Origin: Veillonella sp. T11011-6
Lineage (GTDB): Bacteria > Bacillota > Negativicutes > Veillonellales > Veillonellaceae
Direction: 5' to 3'
NCBI RefSeq assembly: GCF_002959755.1
Contig: NZ_PPCW01000001.1
Span: 310,001-374,000, forward strand
Length of the DNA stretch: 64,000 bases
The position numbers and the translations under genes are program-made. Within the stretch, counting starts at the first letter, position 1. Every line of letters starts with the position of its first letter. Shown piece after piece: positions 52,733-62,349 of the stretch. The notes beneath the pieces were generated by a model, which was not told the origin of the DNA, searched no databases, and saw only the letters and a list, made by a program, of their open reading frames with translations.

Positions 52733-54022
52733 TTAGTTACTGAAATACTCTTGAGCCTTAGTGATTTCTGCACGAAGTTTTTCTTCATCAATAGTAAGCA
52801 ATTCTTTGTCTTTCATAAGAACTTTGCCACCTACAATTGTAGTATTTACATCAGAACTGTTAGCAGAGTATACAAGTGCCGCTAAATCGTTGTAACGAGG
52901 CATCCAGTGCATACCAGATACGTCATATAGCACGATATCTGCACGATAGCCTTTCGCTAATACACCAAGATCAGTATAACCAAGGGCTTTTGCGCCTTCT
53001 ACAGTGCCCATATGCCAAGCTGCTTGTGCAGGAATGGCTTTAGGATCGTAGAGACGTGCTTTATGTAGAGTAGCAGCAAGGCGTACTTCTTCGAGCATAT
53101 CCGCGTTATTATTAGATGCGGAACCATCCGTACCAAGACCAACGGTTATACCTTTACCGATCATTTCAGGCACAGGTGCAATACCACTTGCTAATTTTAG
53201 GTTAGATTGCGGATTATGTGCTACTGCTACATTATTTTCAGCCATAATTGACATATCTTCATCTGTAACATGAACACAGTGTGCAGCTAATGTAGTATTC
53301 CAGAATAAACCTAGGTCATGCATATGAGCGATTGGAGTTTTACCTGTAGCTTTCATTACATTCTCCACTTCCCCTTTAGTTTCGGACAAGTGCATGTGAA
53401 TGCCACAGTTTAATTCATGAGATAAGGAGATAACCTTCTCCATATAAGCATCTGGACAAGTATATGGCGCATGTGGTCCTAATAATACCTTGATGCGGTC
53501 ATTATCAAAGCCATTCCATGTGCGGAATAAATCAGCATTCTCAACTAATGCTTGATCTGCTGTTGGAGAAACACCTGCTAAGCCACGAGATAATACAGAG
53601 CGAATGCCCGTTTCTTTTACTACCTCAGCCGTAGTATTCATAAAGAAATACATGTCGCTAAAGGTTGTAGTGCCAGTACGCAGCATTTCCGCAATTCCAA
53701 GTTGTGTGCCATAACGTACGTAATCATCGTTTAGCTTAGCTTCTGTCGGCCAAATCGCAGTTTCAAGCCATTCCATAAGTTCAAGATCATCTGCATAGTT
53801 TCTAAATAGCCCCATCGCAATATGAGTGTGCGTATTTACAAGACCTGGCGCTGCCAATTGGCCTTTACCATCTAGTACGTCCTTAGCAGTATCTTTTGCT
53901 TTAATAGCTTCACTATCCTTTAAAATAGCTGTAATATAGCCATTTTCAATTTCAATAGCATGATTTTTAAGAACGCCCTCATCGGTGAGGACGTCTACAT
54001 TAGTAATCAATAAATCGGACAT
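52733..54022 (-). CDS. mtaD: 5-Methylthioadenosine/S-adenosylhomocysteine deaminase
   Basis: Amidohydrolase that deaminates MTA and SAH (and sometimes related nucleosides) to the inosyl forms. 429 residues. Seen: metal ligands NTHTHIAMGLFRNYADD near 59-75, HMHLSETKGEV, AAHCVHVTDED, HNPQSNLKL and GLGTDGSASNNN. Last gene of the minus-strand mtnP-mtnA-ahcY-mtaD group; a 10-bp hairpin lies in its leader (54040-54066). Specificity between MTA, SAH and other purines cannot be told from sequence. Confidence 0.9.
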   Translation of the reverse strand: MSDLLITNVDVLTDEGVLKNHAIEIENGYITAILKDSEAIKAKDTAKDVLDGKGQLAAPGLVNTHTHIAMGLFRNYADDLELMEWLETAIWPTEAKLNDDYVRYGTQLGIAEMLRTGTTTFSDMYFFMNTTAEVVKETGIRSVLSRGLAGVSPTADQALVENADLFRTWNGFDNDRIKVLLGPHAPYTCPDAYMEKVISLSHELNCGIHMHLSETKGEVENVMKATGKTPIAHMHDLGLFWNTTLAAHCVHVTDEDMSIMAENNVAVAHNPQSNLKLASGIAPVPEMIGKGITVGLGTDGSASNNNADMLEEVRLAATLHKARLYDPKAIPAQAAWHMGTVEGAKALGYTDLGVLAKGYRADIVLYDVSGMHWMPRYNDLAALVYSANSSDVNTTIVGGKVLMKDKELLTIDEEKLRAEITKAQEYFSN

Positions 54023-54039
54023 AGTCTTCCCTCATAGGT

Positions 54040-54066
54040 ATAACCGAGCCATAAAAGCTCGGTTAT
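54040..54066 (-). promoter_or_regulatory. Leader hairpin before mtaD-like gene
   Basis: Perfect 10-bp stem ATAACCGAGC (54040-54049) / GCTCGGTTAT (54057-54066), loop of 7, about 18 bases before the start codon at 54022 and right before its GAGGGA site. No U run follows on the minus strand, so it is not a standard terminator. May be an mRNA stabiliser or a protein site. Confidence 0.5.
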
Positions 54067-54142
54067 AGTTATTAATTCTGAAAGTATATAGTAGTAATAA
54101 TACACCTAAGCCTATCATTTACTATTACATTTCCATTCAATA

Positions 54143-55387
54143 TTAGTTTACTTTTGTTAAGTAGTCGATTTGTTCTTGTGTCAAAGAATCTAAATCATAG
54201 CCCATGGAGTTCAATTTAAGTTTAGCGATTTCCACATCTAATTCATGAGGCAATACATATACTTTTGGCTCCATTTCTTTGCCGTTTTTCAAGATATGCT
54301 CTGCAGCAAGGGCTTGCATAGCAAAGGACAAGTCCATGATTTCTGCTGGGTGACCATCACCAGCTGCAAGGTTAACTAAGCGACCTTCAGCCAATACATA
54401 TAGTTTACGGCCATCAGCCATAGTATAGCCTTCGATATTTTGACGAACACGCTCATGGCTTACAGCAAGGTCAGCTAATTCAGCTACATTTACTTCGCAG
54501 TCGAAGTGACCTGCATTACACATGATTGCTTTATCTTTCATCACTTCGTAATGTTCTTTTACAATAACGTCTTTACAACCTGTTACAGTACAGAAAATAT
54601 CCCCTACTTTAGCAGCTTCAATCATAGGTAACACTTTGAAACCATCAAATACAGCTTCAATAGCTTTAATTGGATCTACTTCTGTTACATATACATGAGC
54701 ACCGAGGCCTTTTGCACGCATAGCAACGCCTTTACCGCACCAGCCATAACCAGCAACAACTACGTTTTTACCTGTTACAGTTAAGTTTGTAGTACGCATG
54801 ATACCATCCCAAACAGATTGACCTGTACCATAACGATTATCAAAGAGATATTTACAGTAAGAATCGTTTACTGCAATCATAGGGAATGTCAATTGTTTTG
54901 CATTTTCTAATGCATAGAGACGATGTACACCTGTAGTAGTTTCTTCACTACCACCTAATAGGCGTTCTTTTGCGTCTTGGCGAGTTGTGTGCAACAAGTT
55001 TACCAAATCGCCACCATCATCGATGATAATATGTGGTTTGTGGTCAAGTGCCTTATTAAGGAAATTGAAGTATTCCTCTTCAGTACAATCATACCAAGCA
55101 TATACAGTAAGGCCCATATCAACGAGACCTGCAGCCACATCATCTTGTGTAGATAATGGATTGGAACCAGTTACGATAACATCAGCACCACCACGTTTTA
55201 AAACAGTAGCTAAGTATGCTGTTTTTGCTTCCAAGTGAACACTTACAACAATTGTTTGACCTTTGAAAGTTTGTTCTGCTTCAAAGCGGTCACCCAATGT
55301 ATTTAATGTAGGCATAAAGTTAGAAACCCAGTCAATTTTCTTACGGCCTTCTGCGGCTAAATTAATATCTTTAATTAAAGATTGCAT
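54143..55387 (-). CDS. ahcY: Adenosylhomocysteinase
   Basis: NAD-dependent reversible hydrolysis of SAH to adenosine and homocysteine. 414 residues, the shorter bacterial/archaeal type. Seen: [51 protein letters not shown] (substrate and NAD-binding), Rossmann [21 protein letters not shown], and C-terminal helix [20 protein letters not shown] precedes the ATG. Confidence 0.96.
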   Translation of the reverse strand: MQSLIKDINLAAEGRKKIDWVSNFMPTLNTLGDRFEAEQTFKGQTIVVSVHLEAKTAYLATVLKRGGADVIVTGSNPLSTQDDVAAGLVDMGLTVYAWYDCTEEEYFNFLNKALDHKPHIIIDDGGDLVNLLHTTRQDAKERLLGGSEETTTGVHRLYALENAKQLTFPMIAVNDSYCKYLFDNRYGTGQSVWDGIMRTTNLTVTGKNVVVAGYGWCGKGVAMRAKGLGAHVYVTEVDPIKAIEAVFDGFKVLPMIEAAKVGDIFCTVTGCKDVIVKEHYEVMKDKAIMCNAGHFDCEVNVAELADLAVSHERVRQNIEGYTMADGRKLYVLAEGRLVNLAAGDGHPAEIMDLSFAMQALAAEHILKNGKEMEPKVYVLPHELDVEIAKLKLNSMGYDLDSLTQEQIDYLTKVN

Positions 55388-55457
55388 AATATCTCCTTTT
55401 ACTCATACAAGTAGATTAAATAAAAATATGCATGGTTAATCCACTTGGATTTTTTTG

Positions 55458-56522
55458 TTATTTAGATTCTACGATCTGACGTAGCTTATCAATAGACTCT
55501 TCATAGTTCGGTTTTAATACACCTTCTTCAGTAATGATGGCAGTCACCAATTCATGTGGTGTCACATCGAAGGCTGGATTAAGCACATCAATACCATTAG
55601 GTGCTGTTTGAACCCCATGCAATGATGTAACTTCATAATCGTCGCGCATCTCAATAGGAATATCAGCACCATTTTCAAGGGTAAAATCAAATGTGCTATA
55701 TGGCGCTGCTACATAGAATGGAATGTTATGGAATTTAGCTAGTACTGCTACACCATAGGTACCAATTTTATTGGCTACATCCCCTTTTGTAGTAATGCGG
55801 TCAGCACCGACGATAACGGCATCAATGAGTCCATGTTGCATCGCATAGGCCGCCATATTATCAGTCTCAAGAGTAACAGGAATACCATCCTCATGAAGTT
55901 CAAAAGCAGTAAGTCGAGCACCTTGTAATAATGGTCGTGTTTCATCAGCATACACGCGTTCTAATTGTCCATTTTCATGTAATTTACGGACAACACCTAG
56001 TGCTGTTCCTAAACCACCTGTAGCTAGTGCACCAGCATTACAATGAGTTAGAATGCGAATATTTTTTTGACCTTCAAATAGAGTTGCTCCTGCTTCAGCC
56101 ATACGACGGTTCAATGACACGTCTTCTTCGTGAATTGTAATAGCCTCTTTTCTAATGAGATCTACTACTTCACTCATAGAAGACATACTTTCAACATGAT
56201 TTTTTACAAGAGAAATAACACGATCTACGGCCCAAGCTAAGTTAATTGCGGTAGGACGAGTTTCCTTTAAGGTCTCACTAAATTCATATAAACTTGTAAG
56301 TTGTTCACTAAACGGAACCTCCAAACGGCCTGCTTCCATAGCCGCTAAAATGAGGCCATAACTGGCAGCAACACCAATAGCAGGTGCGCCACGAACGCGA
56401 AGCATTTTTATAGCTTCAGCCACTTGTCGCCAATCTGTACAGTGAACATACGTAATTTCAGTAGGCAATTTAGTTTGATCTAATAGTACTAGCGTATCTT
56501 TACGCCATTCAATATTAATCAT
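55458..56522 (-). CDS. mtnA: S-methyl-5-thioribose-1-phosphate isomerase
   Basis: Converts methylthioribose-1-phosphate to methylthioribulose-1-phosphate. 354 residues, eIF2B-related fold. Seen: VRGAPAIGVAASYGL, catalytic cysteine in ILTHCNAGALATGGLGTALG, and catalytic Asp in VIVGADRITTKGDVANKIGT. AAGGAG precedes the ATG. 42 bases after mtnP. The later genes of the methionine salvage pathway are not nearby. Confidence 0.95.
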   Translation of the reverse strand: MINIEWRKDTLVLLDQTKLPTEITYVHCTDWRQVAEAIKMLRVRGAPAIGVAASYGLILAAMEAGRLEVPFSEQLTSLYEFSETLKETRPTAINLAWAVDRVISLVKNHVESMSSMSEVVDLIRKEAITIHEEDVSLNRRMAEAGATLFEGQKNIRILTHCNAGALATGGLGTALGVVRKLHENGQLERVYADETRPLLQGARLTAFELHEDGIPVTLETDNMAAYAMQHGLIDAVIVGADRITTKGDVANKIGTYGVAVLAKFHNIPFYVAAPYSTFDFTLENGADIPIEMRDDYEVTSLHGVQTAPNGIDVLNPAFDVTPHELVTAIITEEGVLKPNYEESIDKLRQIVESK

Positions 56523-56564
56523 ACCTTCTCCTTCGATGAACTATTATGTTTCGTTATGAATGGA

Positions 56565-57359
56565 TTATAGTTTAAAGCCACCATATTCTTGCATGCGATT
56601 ATGCGCGTCATAACGAGCATCTACATCGATTGCATCAATAGCACCTAAAATAAGAGATTTAAGTTGAGCAGCCATGTCGCCCATCATTTCTACCACTTCA
56701 CCATGTGTCAACGCAGATTCAGAAATACCTGCTGCATAGTTTGTAATCATAGAAATAGTAGCATATGCCATTTCTGCTTCATTAGCTAAGTTTACTTCCG
56801 GTACATTTGTCATACCTACTGTATCACCACCGAGCATGTGGAACATTTTAATTTCCGCTGGTGTTTCAAAACGAGGACCTTCTGTACAAACATAGGTACC
56901 GCCATTATGAATTGTGAGACCTTGTTCAGTCCCTACCTTTTGAAGAATGTCACGTAATTCAGGGCAGTAAGGATTTGTAACATCAAGATGTGCTACTGGA
57001 CGGTCACCACCTTCATAGAATGTAGTGATGCGGTTCTTTGTGAAATCTAAGAATTGATCAGTCAACACAAAATGACCAGGCTTAAAGTTTTCATTTAAGG
57101 AACCTACAGCTGTCGTGGAGATAATAAATGTAACGCCTAATTTTTTGAGGCCCCAAATATTAGCACGATAATTAATTTTGTGTGGAGGAATTGTATGATC
57201 TTTGCCGTGACGAGCAACAAAGATTACTGTTTTCCCATGGTATGTACCTTGTACATAATCTATTTCACCATATGGTGTCATTAAGGATTCTTCATGAATA
57301 TTTTCAAAGATGGATGGATCATAAACGCCAGTACCACCAATTACGCCAATTGCACTCAT
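56565..57359 (-). CDS. mtnP: S-methyl-5'-thioadenosine phosphorylase
   Basis: Splits methylthioadenosine with phosphate to adenine and methylthioribose-1-phosphate. 264 residues. Seen: IGVIGGTGVYDP start, FVARHGKDHTIPPHKINYRANI (phosphate-binding His/Arg), YVCTEGPRFETPAEI and MTNVPEVNLANEAEMAYA (substrate pocket), in the MTAP subgroup of purine phosphorylases. AGGAGG precedes the ATG. First gene of the MTA/SAH group. Confidence 0.94.
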   Translation of the reverse strand: MSAIGVIGGTGVYDPSIFENIHEESLMTPYGEIDYVQGTYHGKTVIFVARHGKDHTIPPHKINYRANIWGLKKLGVTFIISTTAVGSLNENFKPGHFVLTDQFLDFTKNRITTFYEGGDRPVAHLDVTNPYCPELRDILQKVGTEQGLTIHNGGTYVCTEGPRFETPAEIKMFHMLGGDTVGMTNVPEVNLANEAEMAYATISMITNYAAGISESALTHGEVVEMMGDMAAQLKSLILGAIDAIDVDARYDAHNRMQEYGGFKL

Positions 57360-57409
57360 TGTGACCTCCTATTATTAATCACTCTATCTTTTATTTTCTC
57401 ATAGAATAG

Positions 57410-57449
57410 AAAAACAGGCTATAGGAAAAACCTAGTAGCCTGTATTTTT
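57410..57449 (-). terminator. Terminator after hslO
   Basis: Stem ACAGGCT (57414-57420) / AGCCTGT (57437-57443) with inner ATAGG/CCTA(G)T pairing, loop of five A; U run on the minus strand. Plus-strand T run also present. Confidence 0.8.
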
Positions 57450-57467
57450 TCAACATATTATAAAGTT

Positions 57468-58346
57468 TTATTGAATTGGACCTTTAGGAGCAAACATATC
57501 TTGTAACTCTTCACGTGTGAAATGATATTTTTCATTACAATAGTGACAAACAAGCTCTGTTACTTCATCTTCTAGAATAGCCTCTTTATCTTCTTCTCTT
57601 AATGTCATAAGTACGGCACCAAAGCGATCGCGACCGCAACGACATTGGAAATGAATCGGTTCATTATATACTTCATTCACAGTTAAGCCATCAAGAACGC
57701 GTTCCATAAGGCCTTTACCATCTGGATTTGCTTTCAAATATTCTGTAATTGGGCCTAATTCATTAATATTCTTTTCTACTTGTGCTAACGCTTCATCTGT
57801 AGCATCTGGTAAAGCTTGTACGATAAAGCCACCAGCTACAACTGTATGATAATCTGGGTCTACCAATACACCTAAGCTAATAGTAGAAGGTACTTGTTCA
57901 GAAGCATATAAATAATAAGCCAAATCTTCTGCTACTTCACCACTTTGAATTGGACTTGTAGAGGTATAATCTTGTGCTAGTTGAGTAAAGCGAGTAACTT
58001 GTACTTCACCATTATGTCCAACAGCAGCACCTACATCAAGCTTACCAGCTCGTTTTAAAGGTACATCTACATGTGGCTCATCCACATAGCCACGAACTGT
58101 ATTATCTGCAAAAGCATCTACATGAACAACGCCTAGAGGGCCATCACCTTTAATACGCAAACTTACATTTTCATGATTTTTAAAATCACCAGCTAATAAA
58201 ATAGCCCCAGTCATAGCACGACCTAAAGCAGCTGTTGCTACAGGCCACAAATCGTGACGCACGCGAGCTGTTTCAACAGTATCTGTTGTTACCGCTAAAG
58301 ACATACGGACCCCTTCGCGGGTCGTAAAACGTTTTATATAATCCAT
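57468..58346 (-). CDS. hslO: Redox-regulated chaperone Hsp33
   Basis: Cytoplasmic holdase activated by oxidation. 292 residues. Seen: N-terminal domain with SLRIKGDGPLGVVHVDAFADNTVRGYV, and the C-terminal zinc switch with cysteines at 235, 237 (CRC) and 267, 270 (CHYC). Start behind AAGGAATG on the minus strand; promoter TTGAAA-18-TATACT at 58431-58402, with a perfect 12-bp inverted repeat upstream of it (58439-58486). Confidence 0.96.
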   Translation of the reverse strand: MDYIKRFTTREGVRMSLAVTTDTVETARVRHDLWPVATAALGRAMTGAILLAGDFKNHENVSLRIKGDGPLGVVHVDAFADNTVRGYVDEPHVDVPLKRAGKLDVGAAVGHNGEVQVTRFTQLAQDYTSTSPIQSGEVAEDLAYYLYASEQVPSTISLGVLVDPDYHTVVAGGFIVQALPDATDEALAQVEKNINELGPITEYLKANPDGKGLMERVLDGLTVNEVYNEPIHFQCRCGRDRFGAVLMTLREEDKEAILEDEVTELVCHYCNEKYHFTREELQDMFAPKGPIQ

Positions 58347-58401
58347 TCTATCATTCCTTATTTCTAATTAATAAATCGTACACACTTAATAGTGCTTATA
58401 T

Positions 58402-58431
58402 AGTATATCATGTCATAGAATTACTTTTCAA
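58402..58431 (-). promoter_or_regulatory. hslO promoter
   Basis: Minus-strand TTGAAA (58431-58426) and TATACT (58407-58402) with 18-base spacer, about 55 bases before the hslO start. Confidence 0.7.
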
Positions 58432-58437
58432 TAATAG

Positions 58438-58487
58438 GGAATATATGTTCGTCTACTCTAATTCCAAATTAAAAGAACATATATTCG
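58438..58487. repeat. Perfect 12-bp inverted repeat upstream of the hslO promoter
   Basis: GAATATATGTTC (58439-58450) and GAACATATATTC (58475-58486) with a 24-base spacer, just upstream of the hslO -35. Each arm with one flanking base, GGAATATATGTTCG and AGAACATATATTCG, differs by two bases from a LexA box of the form CGAACATATGTTCG. Not followed by a T run, so an operator pair is more likely than a terminator. Confidence 0.55.
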
Positions 58488-58494
58488 ATAATAT

Positions 58495-58529
58495 AAAAAC
58501 ACCCAGTATCATGAGATACTGAGTGTTTA
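58495..58529 (-). terminator. Terminator after ribH
   Basis: Stem CAGTATC/GATACTG (58504-58510 with 58515-58521) extended past one mismatch by AAACAC/GTGTTT, loop ATGA, then a U run on the minus strand. Ends the riboflavin operon. Confidence 0.85.
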
Positions 58530-58540
58530 CTATGTAATTA

Positions 58541-59002
58541 TTAGAATTGATCGATAAGGTTAACCATTTCAATAGCGCCCATAGCACAGTCGTAACCCTT
58601 ATTGCCAGCTTTAGTACCAGCACGTTCGATAGCTTGTTCAATGTTTTCTGTAGTTACTACACCGAACATAACAGGAACACCTGTTTCTAGAGAAACATGA
58701 GCAATACCTTTAGCTACTTCATTACATACATAGTCATAATGAGTTGTAGCACCACGAATAACAGCACCAACACAGATAACCGCATCGAAGCGACCAGATG
58801 AAGCAGCTTTTTTAGCAATCAATGGGATTTCATAAGCACCTGGTACCCAGATAACAGTGATATCCTCTTCTTTTACATCGTGACGCAATAAGCAATCTTC
58901 AGCACCACCAATTAATTTGGACGTAATGAACTCATTAAAACGAGAACCGATAATAGCAAATTTTTTACCACTACCTAATAAATTACCTTCTTGAACCTTC
59001 AT
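58541..59002 (-). CDS. ribH: 6,7-Dimethyl-8-ribityllumazine synthase
   Basis: Penultimate step of riboflavin synthesis; forms capsids or pentamers. 153 residues. Seen: [36 protein letters not shown] and [20 protein letters not shown], family motifs with the catalytic His. AGGAGG precedes the ATG. Last gene of the FMN-riboswitch operon. Confidence 0.97.
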   Translation of the reverse strand: MKVQEGNLLGSGKKFAIIGSRFNEFITSKLIGGAEDCLLRHDVKEEDITVIWVPGAYEIPLIAKKAASSGRFDAVICVGAVIRGATTHYDYVCNEVAKGIAHVSLETGVPVMFGVVTTENIEQAIERAGTKAGNKGYDCAMGAIEMVNLIDQF

Positions 59003-59074
59003 TATGTTGACCTCCTATATTCCTATAAAGGAAATTCTTATGTGTCGAGCAAGTTGTTAAATAGAACTAAATGA

Positions 59075-60277
59075 TTAGTCTTCTAACATATGACCCATTT
59101 TTTCTTCTTTTGTCTTTAAGTACCCTGCATTAAATTTATTGGCTGCAATAATGAGCGGTACACGGTTAGTTACATCAATCCCCCAATGTTCTAAGCCATG
59201 ACGTTTTTCTGGATTGTTTGTCAACAATCGAATACTCTTAATACCTAAGAAACGAATAATTTGAGCTGCTAAGGAATATTCGCGCATATCTGCAGGGAAA
59301 CCTAATTGTTCATTAGCCTCTACAGTATCTAAACCTTGCTCTTGTAAAGCATAGGCTTTAATTTTATTTGTTAAACCAATGCCACGGCCTTCTTGGCGCA
59401 TATATACTACAACGCCTTTGCCTTCTTTTTCGATGGCACGTAACGCATGATCTAATTGCTCACCACAATCACAACGTTTAGAACCGAATACATCGCCTGT
59501 TAAACATTCAGAGTGAATACGTACAAGAACATCGTCACAGTTTTGTACATTACCTTTAACGATAGCTAAATGTTCTTTATGATCTAAATCATTTTTAAAT
59601 ACAAAAATATTAAAGTCACCAAATTTAGTAGGTAGTTTAGAACAAGCACCGAGTTCTACCATATCTTCATGTTGTTTACGATACTCAATAAGTTCTGCTA
59701 CAGATGCAATTTTAAGATTATGTTCTTTAGCAAATTGTAATAGATCTGGCAAACGAGCCATATCGCCATCGTCTTTTGTGATTTCACAAATAACAGCAGC
59801 CTCTTGCAAACCAGCTAAGCGACAAAGGTCGATAGATGCTTCTGTATGGCCTTGGCGAACTAATACGCCACCCTCTTTATATACTAGAGGGAATACGTGA
59901 CCAGGACGACGGAAGTCTTCTGGTTTAGCATTAGGATCTAATAATTTTTGAATTGTATAAGCACGTTCTGCTGGAGATACGCCTGTTGTAGTATCTACAT
60001 GGTCAACAGTAACGGTGAAAGCAGTTTCATGGTTATCTGTATTTTTGGCAACCATTGCAGGAATGCCAAGTTTTTCTAAGGCTTCACGACGCATAGGTGT
60101 ACATACGATACCACGTGCGTATTTAACCATAAAGTTAATATTTTCTTGTGTAGCAAACTCTGCAGCGATGATAAGATCGCCTTCGTTTTCACGGCTTTCA
60201 TCATCAACGATAATAACAGGTTTACCAGCTTTAAGGTCTTCTAAGACCTCTTCAATTGAATGTAATTGTTCGCTCAT
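59075..60277 (-). CDS. ribBA: Bifunctional 3,4-DHBP synthase/GTP cyclohydrolase II
   Basis: Makes both precursors of riboflavin: dihydroxybutanone phosphate from ribulose phosphate, and the pyrimidine from GTP. 400 residues. Seen: RibB part about 1-200 with [27 protein letters not shown] and [11 protein letters not shown]; RibA part about 205-400 with [20 protein letters not shown] (zinc cysteines), [11 protein letters not shown] and [10 protein letters not shown]. Both halves appear complete. AGGAGCG upstream. Confidence 0.97.
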   Translation of the reverse strand: MSEQLHSIEEVLEDLKAGKPVIIVDDESRENEGDLIIAAEFATQENINFMVKYARGIVCTPMRREALEKLGIPAMVAKNTDNHETAFTVTVDHVDTTTGVSPAERAYTIQKLLDPNAKPEDFRRPGHVFPLVYKEGGVLVRQGHTEASIDLCRLAGLQEAAVICEITKDDGDMARLPDLLQFAKEHNLKIASVAELIEYRKQHEDMVELGACSKLPTKFGDFNIFVFKNDLDHKEHLAIVKGNVQNCDDVLVRIHSECLTGDVFGSKRCDCGEQLDHALRAIEKEGKGVVVYMRQEGRGIGLTNKIKAYALQEQGLDTVEANEQLGFPADMREYSLAAQIIRFLGIKSIRLLTNNPEKRHGLEHWGIDVTNRVPLIIAANKFNAGYLKTKEEKMGHMLED

Positions 60278-60294
60278 AGGAACGCTCCTTACTT

Positions 60295-60951
60295 TTATAT
60301 AAATCCATTCTCTACTAAGAGGGATTGCATAGATTTCTTAGGTTTTTCTTCGGTAGGTTCACTACCAAGATTCATAAAATGACGAATATATCGACCAGCG
60401 ATATCCGTTTCTAAATTAACCTCTGTACCAATATGGGCAGAGCCTAGAATAGTTTCGCTCAAGGTGTGAGGAATGATCGATACAGAAAAACTGCTGTCCG
60501 TTCGTCGCATAATAGTGAGGCTAATACCATCGATCGTAATCGATCCTTTATAGATAACATAATCCATAACAGATTTTGGAGCCTCTATGGTAAAGATAAT
60601 GGCATTATCCGTTTGTTCACGGTTAATGATGCGGCCTGTACCATCTACATGTCCAGCTACAATGTGACCACCAAATCTACCGTTAGCAAGCATAGCTCGC
60701 TCTAAATTGACAGGTTGATGTACTTTCAAATTAGTGAAAGTAGTCATCTTAATCGATTCAGGCATTACATCAGCTGTAAATACACCATTACCAATTGTGG
60801 TCGCCGTCAAGCACACACCATTAACAGCAACGGAGTCACCGATTTTCAGATCACTAAAAATCTTTTTACCCCGAATTGTAATAGCTAAGGATTTAGGGCC
60901 TTTTTTAATGCTTTCTACACGGCCGATTTCTTCAATGATCCCCGTGAACAT
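60295..60951 (-). CDS. ribE: Riboflavin synthase (alpha chain type)
   Basis: Dismutates two lumazines to riboflavin. 218 residues from ATG 60951, after AAGGAGG; upstream in-frame ATG at 60984 lies further inside ribD. Seen: two tandem lumazine-binding repeats starting [10 protein letters not shown] and [24 protein letters not shown] and [11 protein letters not shown]. Overlaps the end of ribD by 20 bases, indicating coupling. Confidence 0.95.
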   Translation of the reverse strand: MFTGIIEEIGRVESIKKGPKSLAITIRGKKIFSDLKIGDSVAVNGVCLTATTIGNGVFTADVMPESIKMTTFTNLKVHQPVNLERAMLANGRFGGHIVAGHVDGTGRIINREQTDNAIIFTIEAPKSVMDYVIYKGSITIDGISLTIMRRTDSSFSVSIIPHTLSETILGSAHIGTEVNLETDIAGRYIRHFMNLGSEPTEEKPKKSMQSLLVENGFI

Positions 60952-62146
60952 AAGCGCCCCTCCTTCCTTGACGATACGCTTCAATACGGATGTTATTATC
61001 TAATACAGTTGTTTTTGTAAAGGTTAATTGTGGCGAAGAGTCTAAACTTTCAAAACCACGACCACCTACGGCAGGTGTAGCCTCTGTACCACCGATTATA
61101 GTATTACCAATATAGGTAACCACCTTATCAAAGTTCATGGTCTCTACAAAAGAGCTGATAATAGCTGAACCACCTTCAACTAAGACAGAAGTATAACCAA
61201 AATCTCCCAACTTTGTAAGAATATCATCAATAGATAATTTCTTAATATCTATGACGATATCAGTACTTTTACTTTTACGAGTAGACACTGATTCAACAAC
61301 CGTTACAAGAGCACCTACTTGTTCTAAAGCCTGTATCCGTTCTTTAGGACAACCTTTAGATACAAATATATGAACCTTACGAGTATCTACTTCAAATACA
61401 CGACTTGTGGTAGGTGTTCTACCAAGACTGTCTAATATAATGACATCTGGTTGATGAACTGGGATAGGCTCATTAAGAATGTTTCTATCCAATATAGCAT
61501 CTGCTAATTCATCATCACTGAGTCGACAGTTTAACTGAGGATTATCTGCTAAGATTGTACCAATACCAACGAGCATAGCATCATGAGTAGCACGTAGTAC
61601 ATGTCCATCACAACGAGAGGATTCATTAGTAATCCATTGGGATTGGCCTGTAATCGTTGCAATCTTACCATCAAGTGACATAGCGCTTTTAATAGTTACA
61701 AATGGCTTTCCCGTCTGTATGTACGTAAAGAAATGCTCATTTAGCTCAGCACATTCATCACTACAAACAGGAACTACAACTTCTATCCCCGCTTCTTTAA
61801 GATGCTCAATACCCTTACCAGCAACAAGTGGATTAGGATCTGTACTGCCAATTACTACCTTTGCTATCCCCGCTTCTATGATACGAAGTGCACAAGGTGG
61901 TGTTTTACCATAATGAGAGCAAGGCTCTAATGTCACATATAGAGTGGCACCTTTAGCATTTTCACCCGCTTGATTCAGTGCATGCACCTCGGCATGAGCC
62001 GTACCAGCTTTGTGATGATAACCTTCACCGATTATTGTATTGTCTTTCACCACTACAGCCCCCACCAAAGGATTTGGAGAAGTGTGACCTGTGGCCAATT
62101 TTGCCAGTGCAATGGCGCGTTTCATATATGCTACGTCATCCACCAT
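60932..62146 (-). CDS. ribD: Bifunctional riboflavin deaminase/reductase RibD
   Basis: Deaminates and reduces the pyrimidine intermediate. 404 residues. Seen: deaminase about 1-145 with zinc motif HAEVHAL and PCSHYGKTPPC, GATLYVTLEPC; reductase about 150-400 with SAMSLDGKIA, THDAMLVGIGTILADNPQLNCR and VEGGSAII. First gene behind the FMN riboswitch; GAGGTGAT serves the ATG at 62146. Confidence 0.96.
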   Translation of the reverse strand: MVDDVAYMKRAIALAKLATGHTSPNPLVGAVVVKDNTIIGEGYHHKAGTAHAEVHALNQAGENAKGATLYVTLEPCSHYGKTPPCALRIIEAGIAKVVIGSTDPNPLVAGKGIEHLKEAGIEVVVPVCSDECAELNEHFFTYIQTGKPFVTIKSAMSLDGKIATITGQSQWITNESSRCDGHVLRATHDAMLVGIGTILADNPQLNCRLSDDELADAILDRNILNEPIPVHQPDVIILDSLGRTPTTSRVFEVDTRKVHIFVSKGCPKERIQALEQVGALVTVVESVSTRKSKSTDIVIDIKKLSIDDILTKLGDFGYTSVLVEGGSAIISSFVETMNFDKVVTYIGNTIIGGTEATPAVGGRGFESLDSSPQLTFTKTTVLDNNIRIEAYRQGRRGAYVHGDH

Positions 62147-62157
62147 ATCACCTCAAT

Positions 62158-62184
62158 AAAAAAAGGACTATATACATAGTCCTT
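62158..62184 (-). terminator. FMN riboswitch expression-platform terminator
   Basis: Stem AAGGACTAT (62163-62171) / ATAGTCCTT (62176-62184), loop ATAC, with a U run on the minus strand (62164-62158) ending just before the ribD ribosome binding site. Confidence 0.88.
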
Positions 62185-62219
62185 GGGTAATCATAATTGC
62201 GCACAACAAATGTGCCTTG

Positions 62220-62332
62220 TCTTTTCTCATCCAGACTGTACTGTCGGTATCGGAATTGCACCGATTCATACCCATAAGGTTCGCGGACTATACCGCCGGT
62301 AAGGAATTTCACCTGTCCCCAAAGACTCATCT
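62220..62332 (-). ncRNA. FMN riboswitch (RFN element)
   Basis: On the minus strand the conserved blocks appear in order: TCTTTGGGGACAGGTGAAAT, TTCCTTACCGGCGGT, AGTCCGCGA, GAATCGGTGCAATTCCGA, TACCGACAGTACAGTCTGGA and GATGAGAAAAG, the RFN consensus. It senses flavin mononucleotide and, through the terminator at 62158-62184, controls the ribD-ribE-ribBA-ribH operon. Confidence 0.95.
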
Positions 62333-62349
62333 ATTTTCTTTATGAATTA

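Noticed and set aside
58453-58641. 62-codon minus-strand frame overlapping the ribH end
   Set aside because: Crosses the ribH terminator and inverted repeat, with no start site.
60466-60705. Plus-strand frame inside ribE
   Set aside because: Antisense shadow of a well-supported gene.
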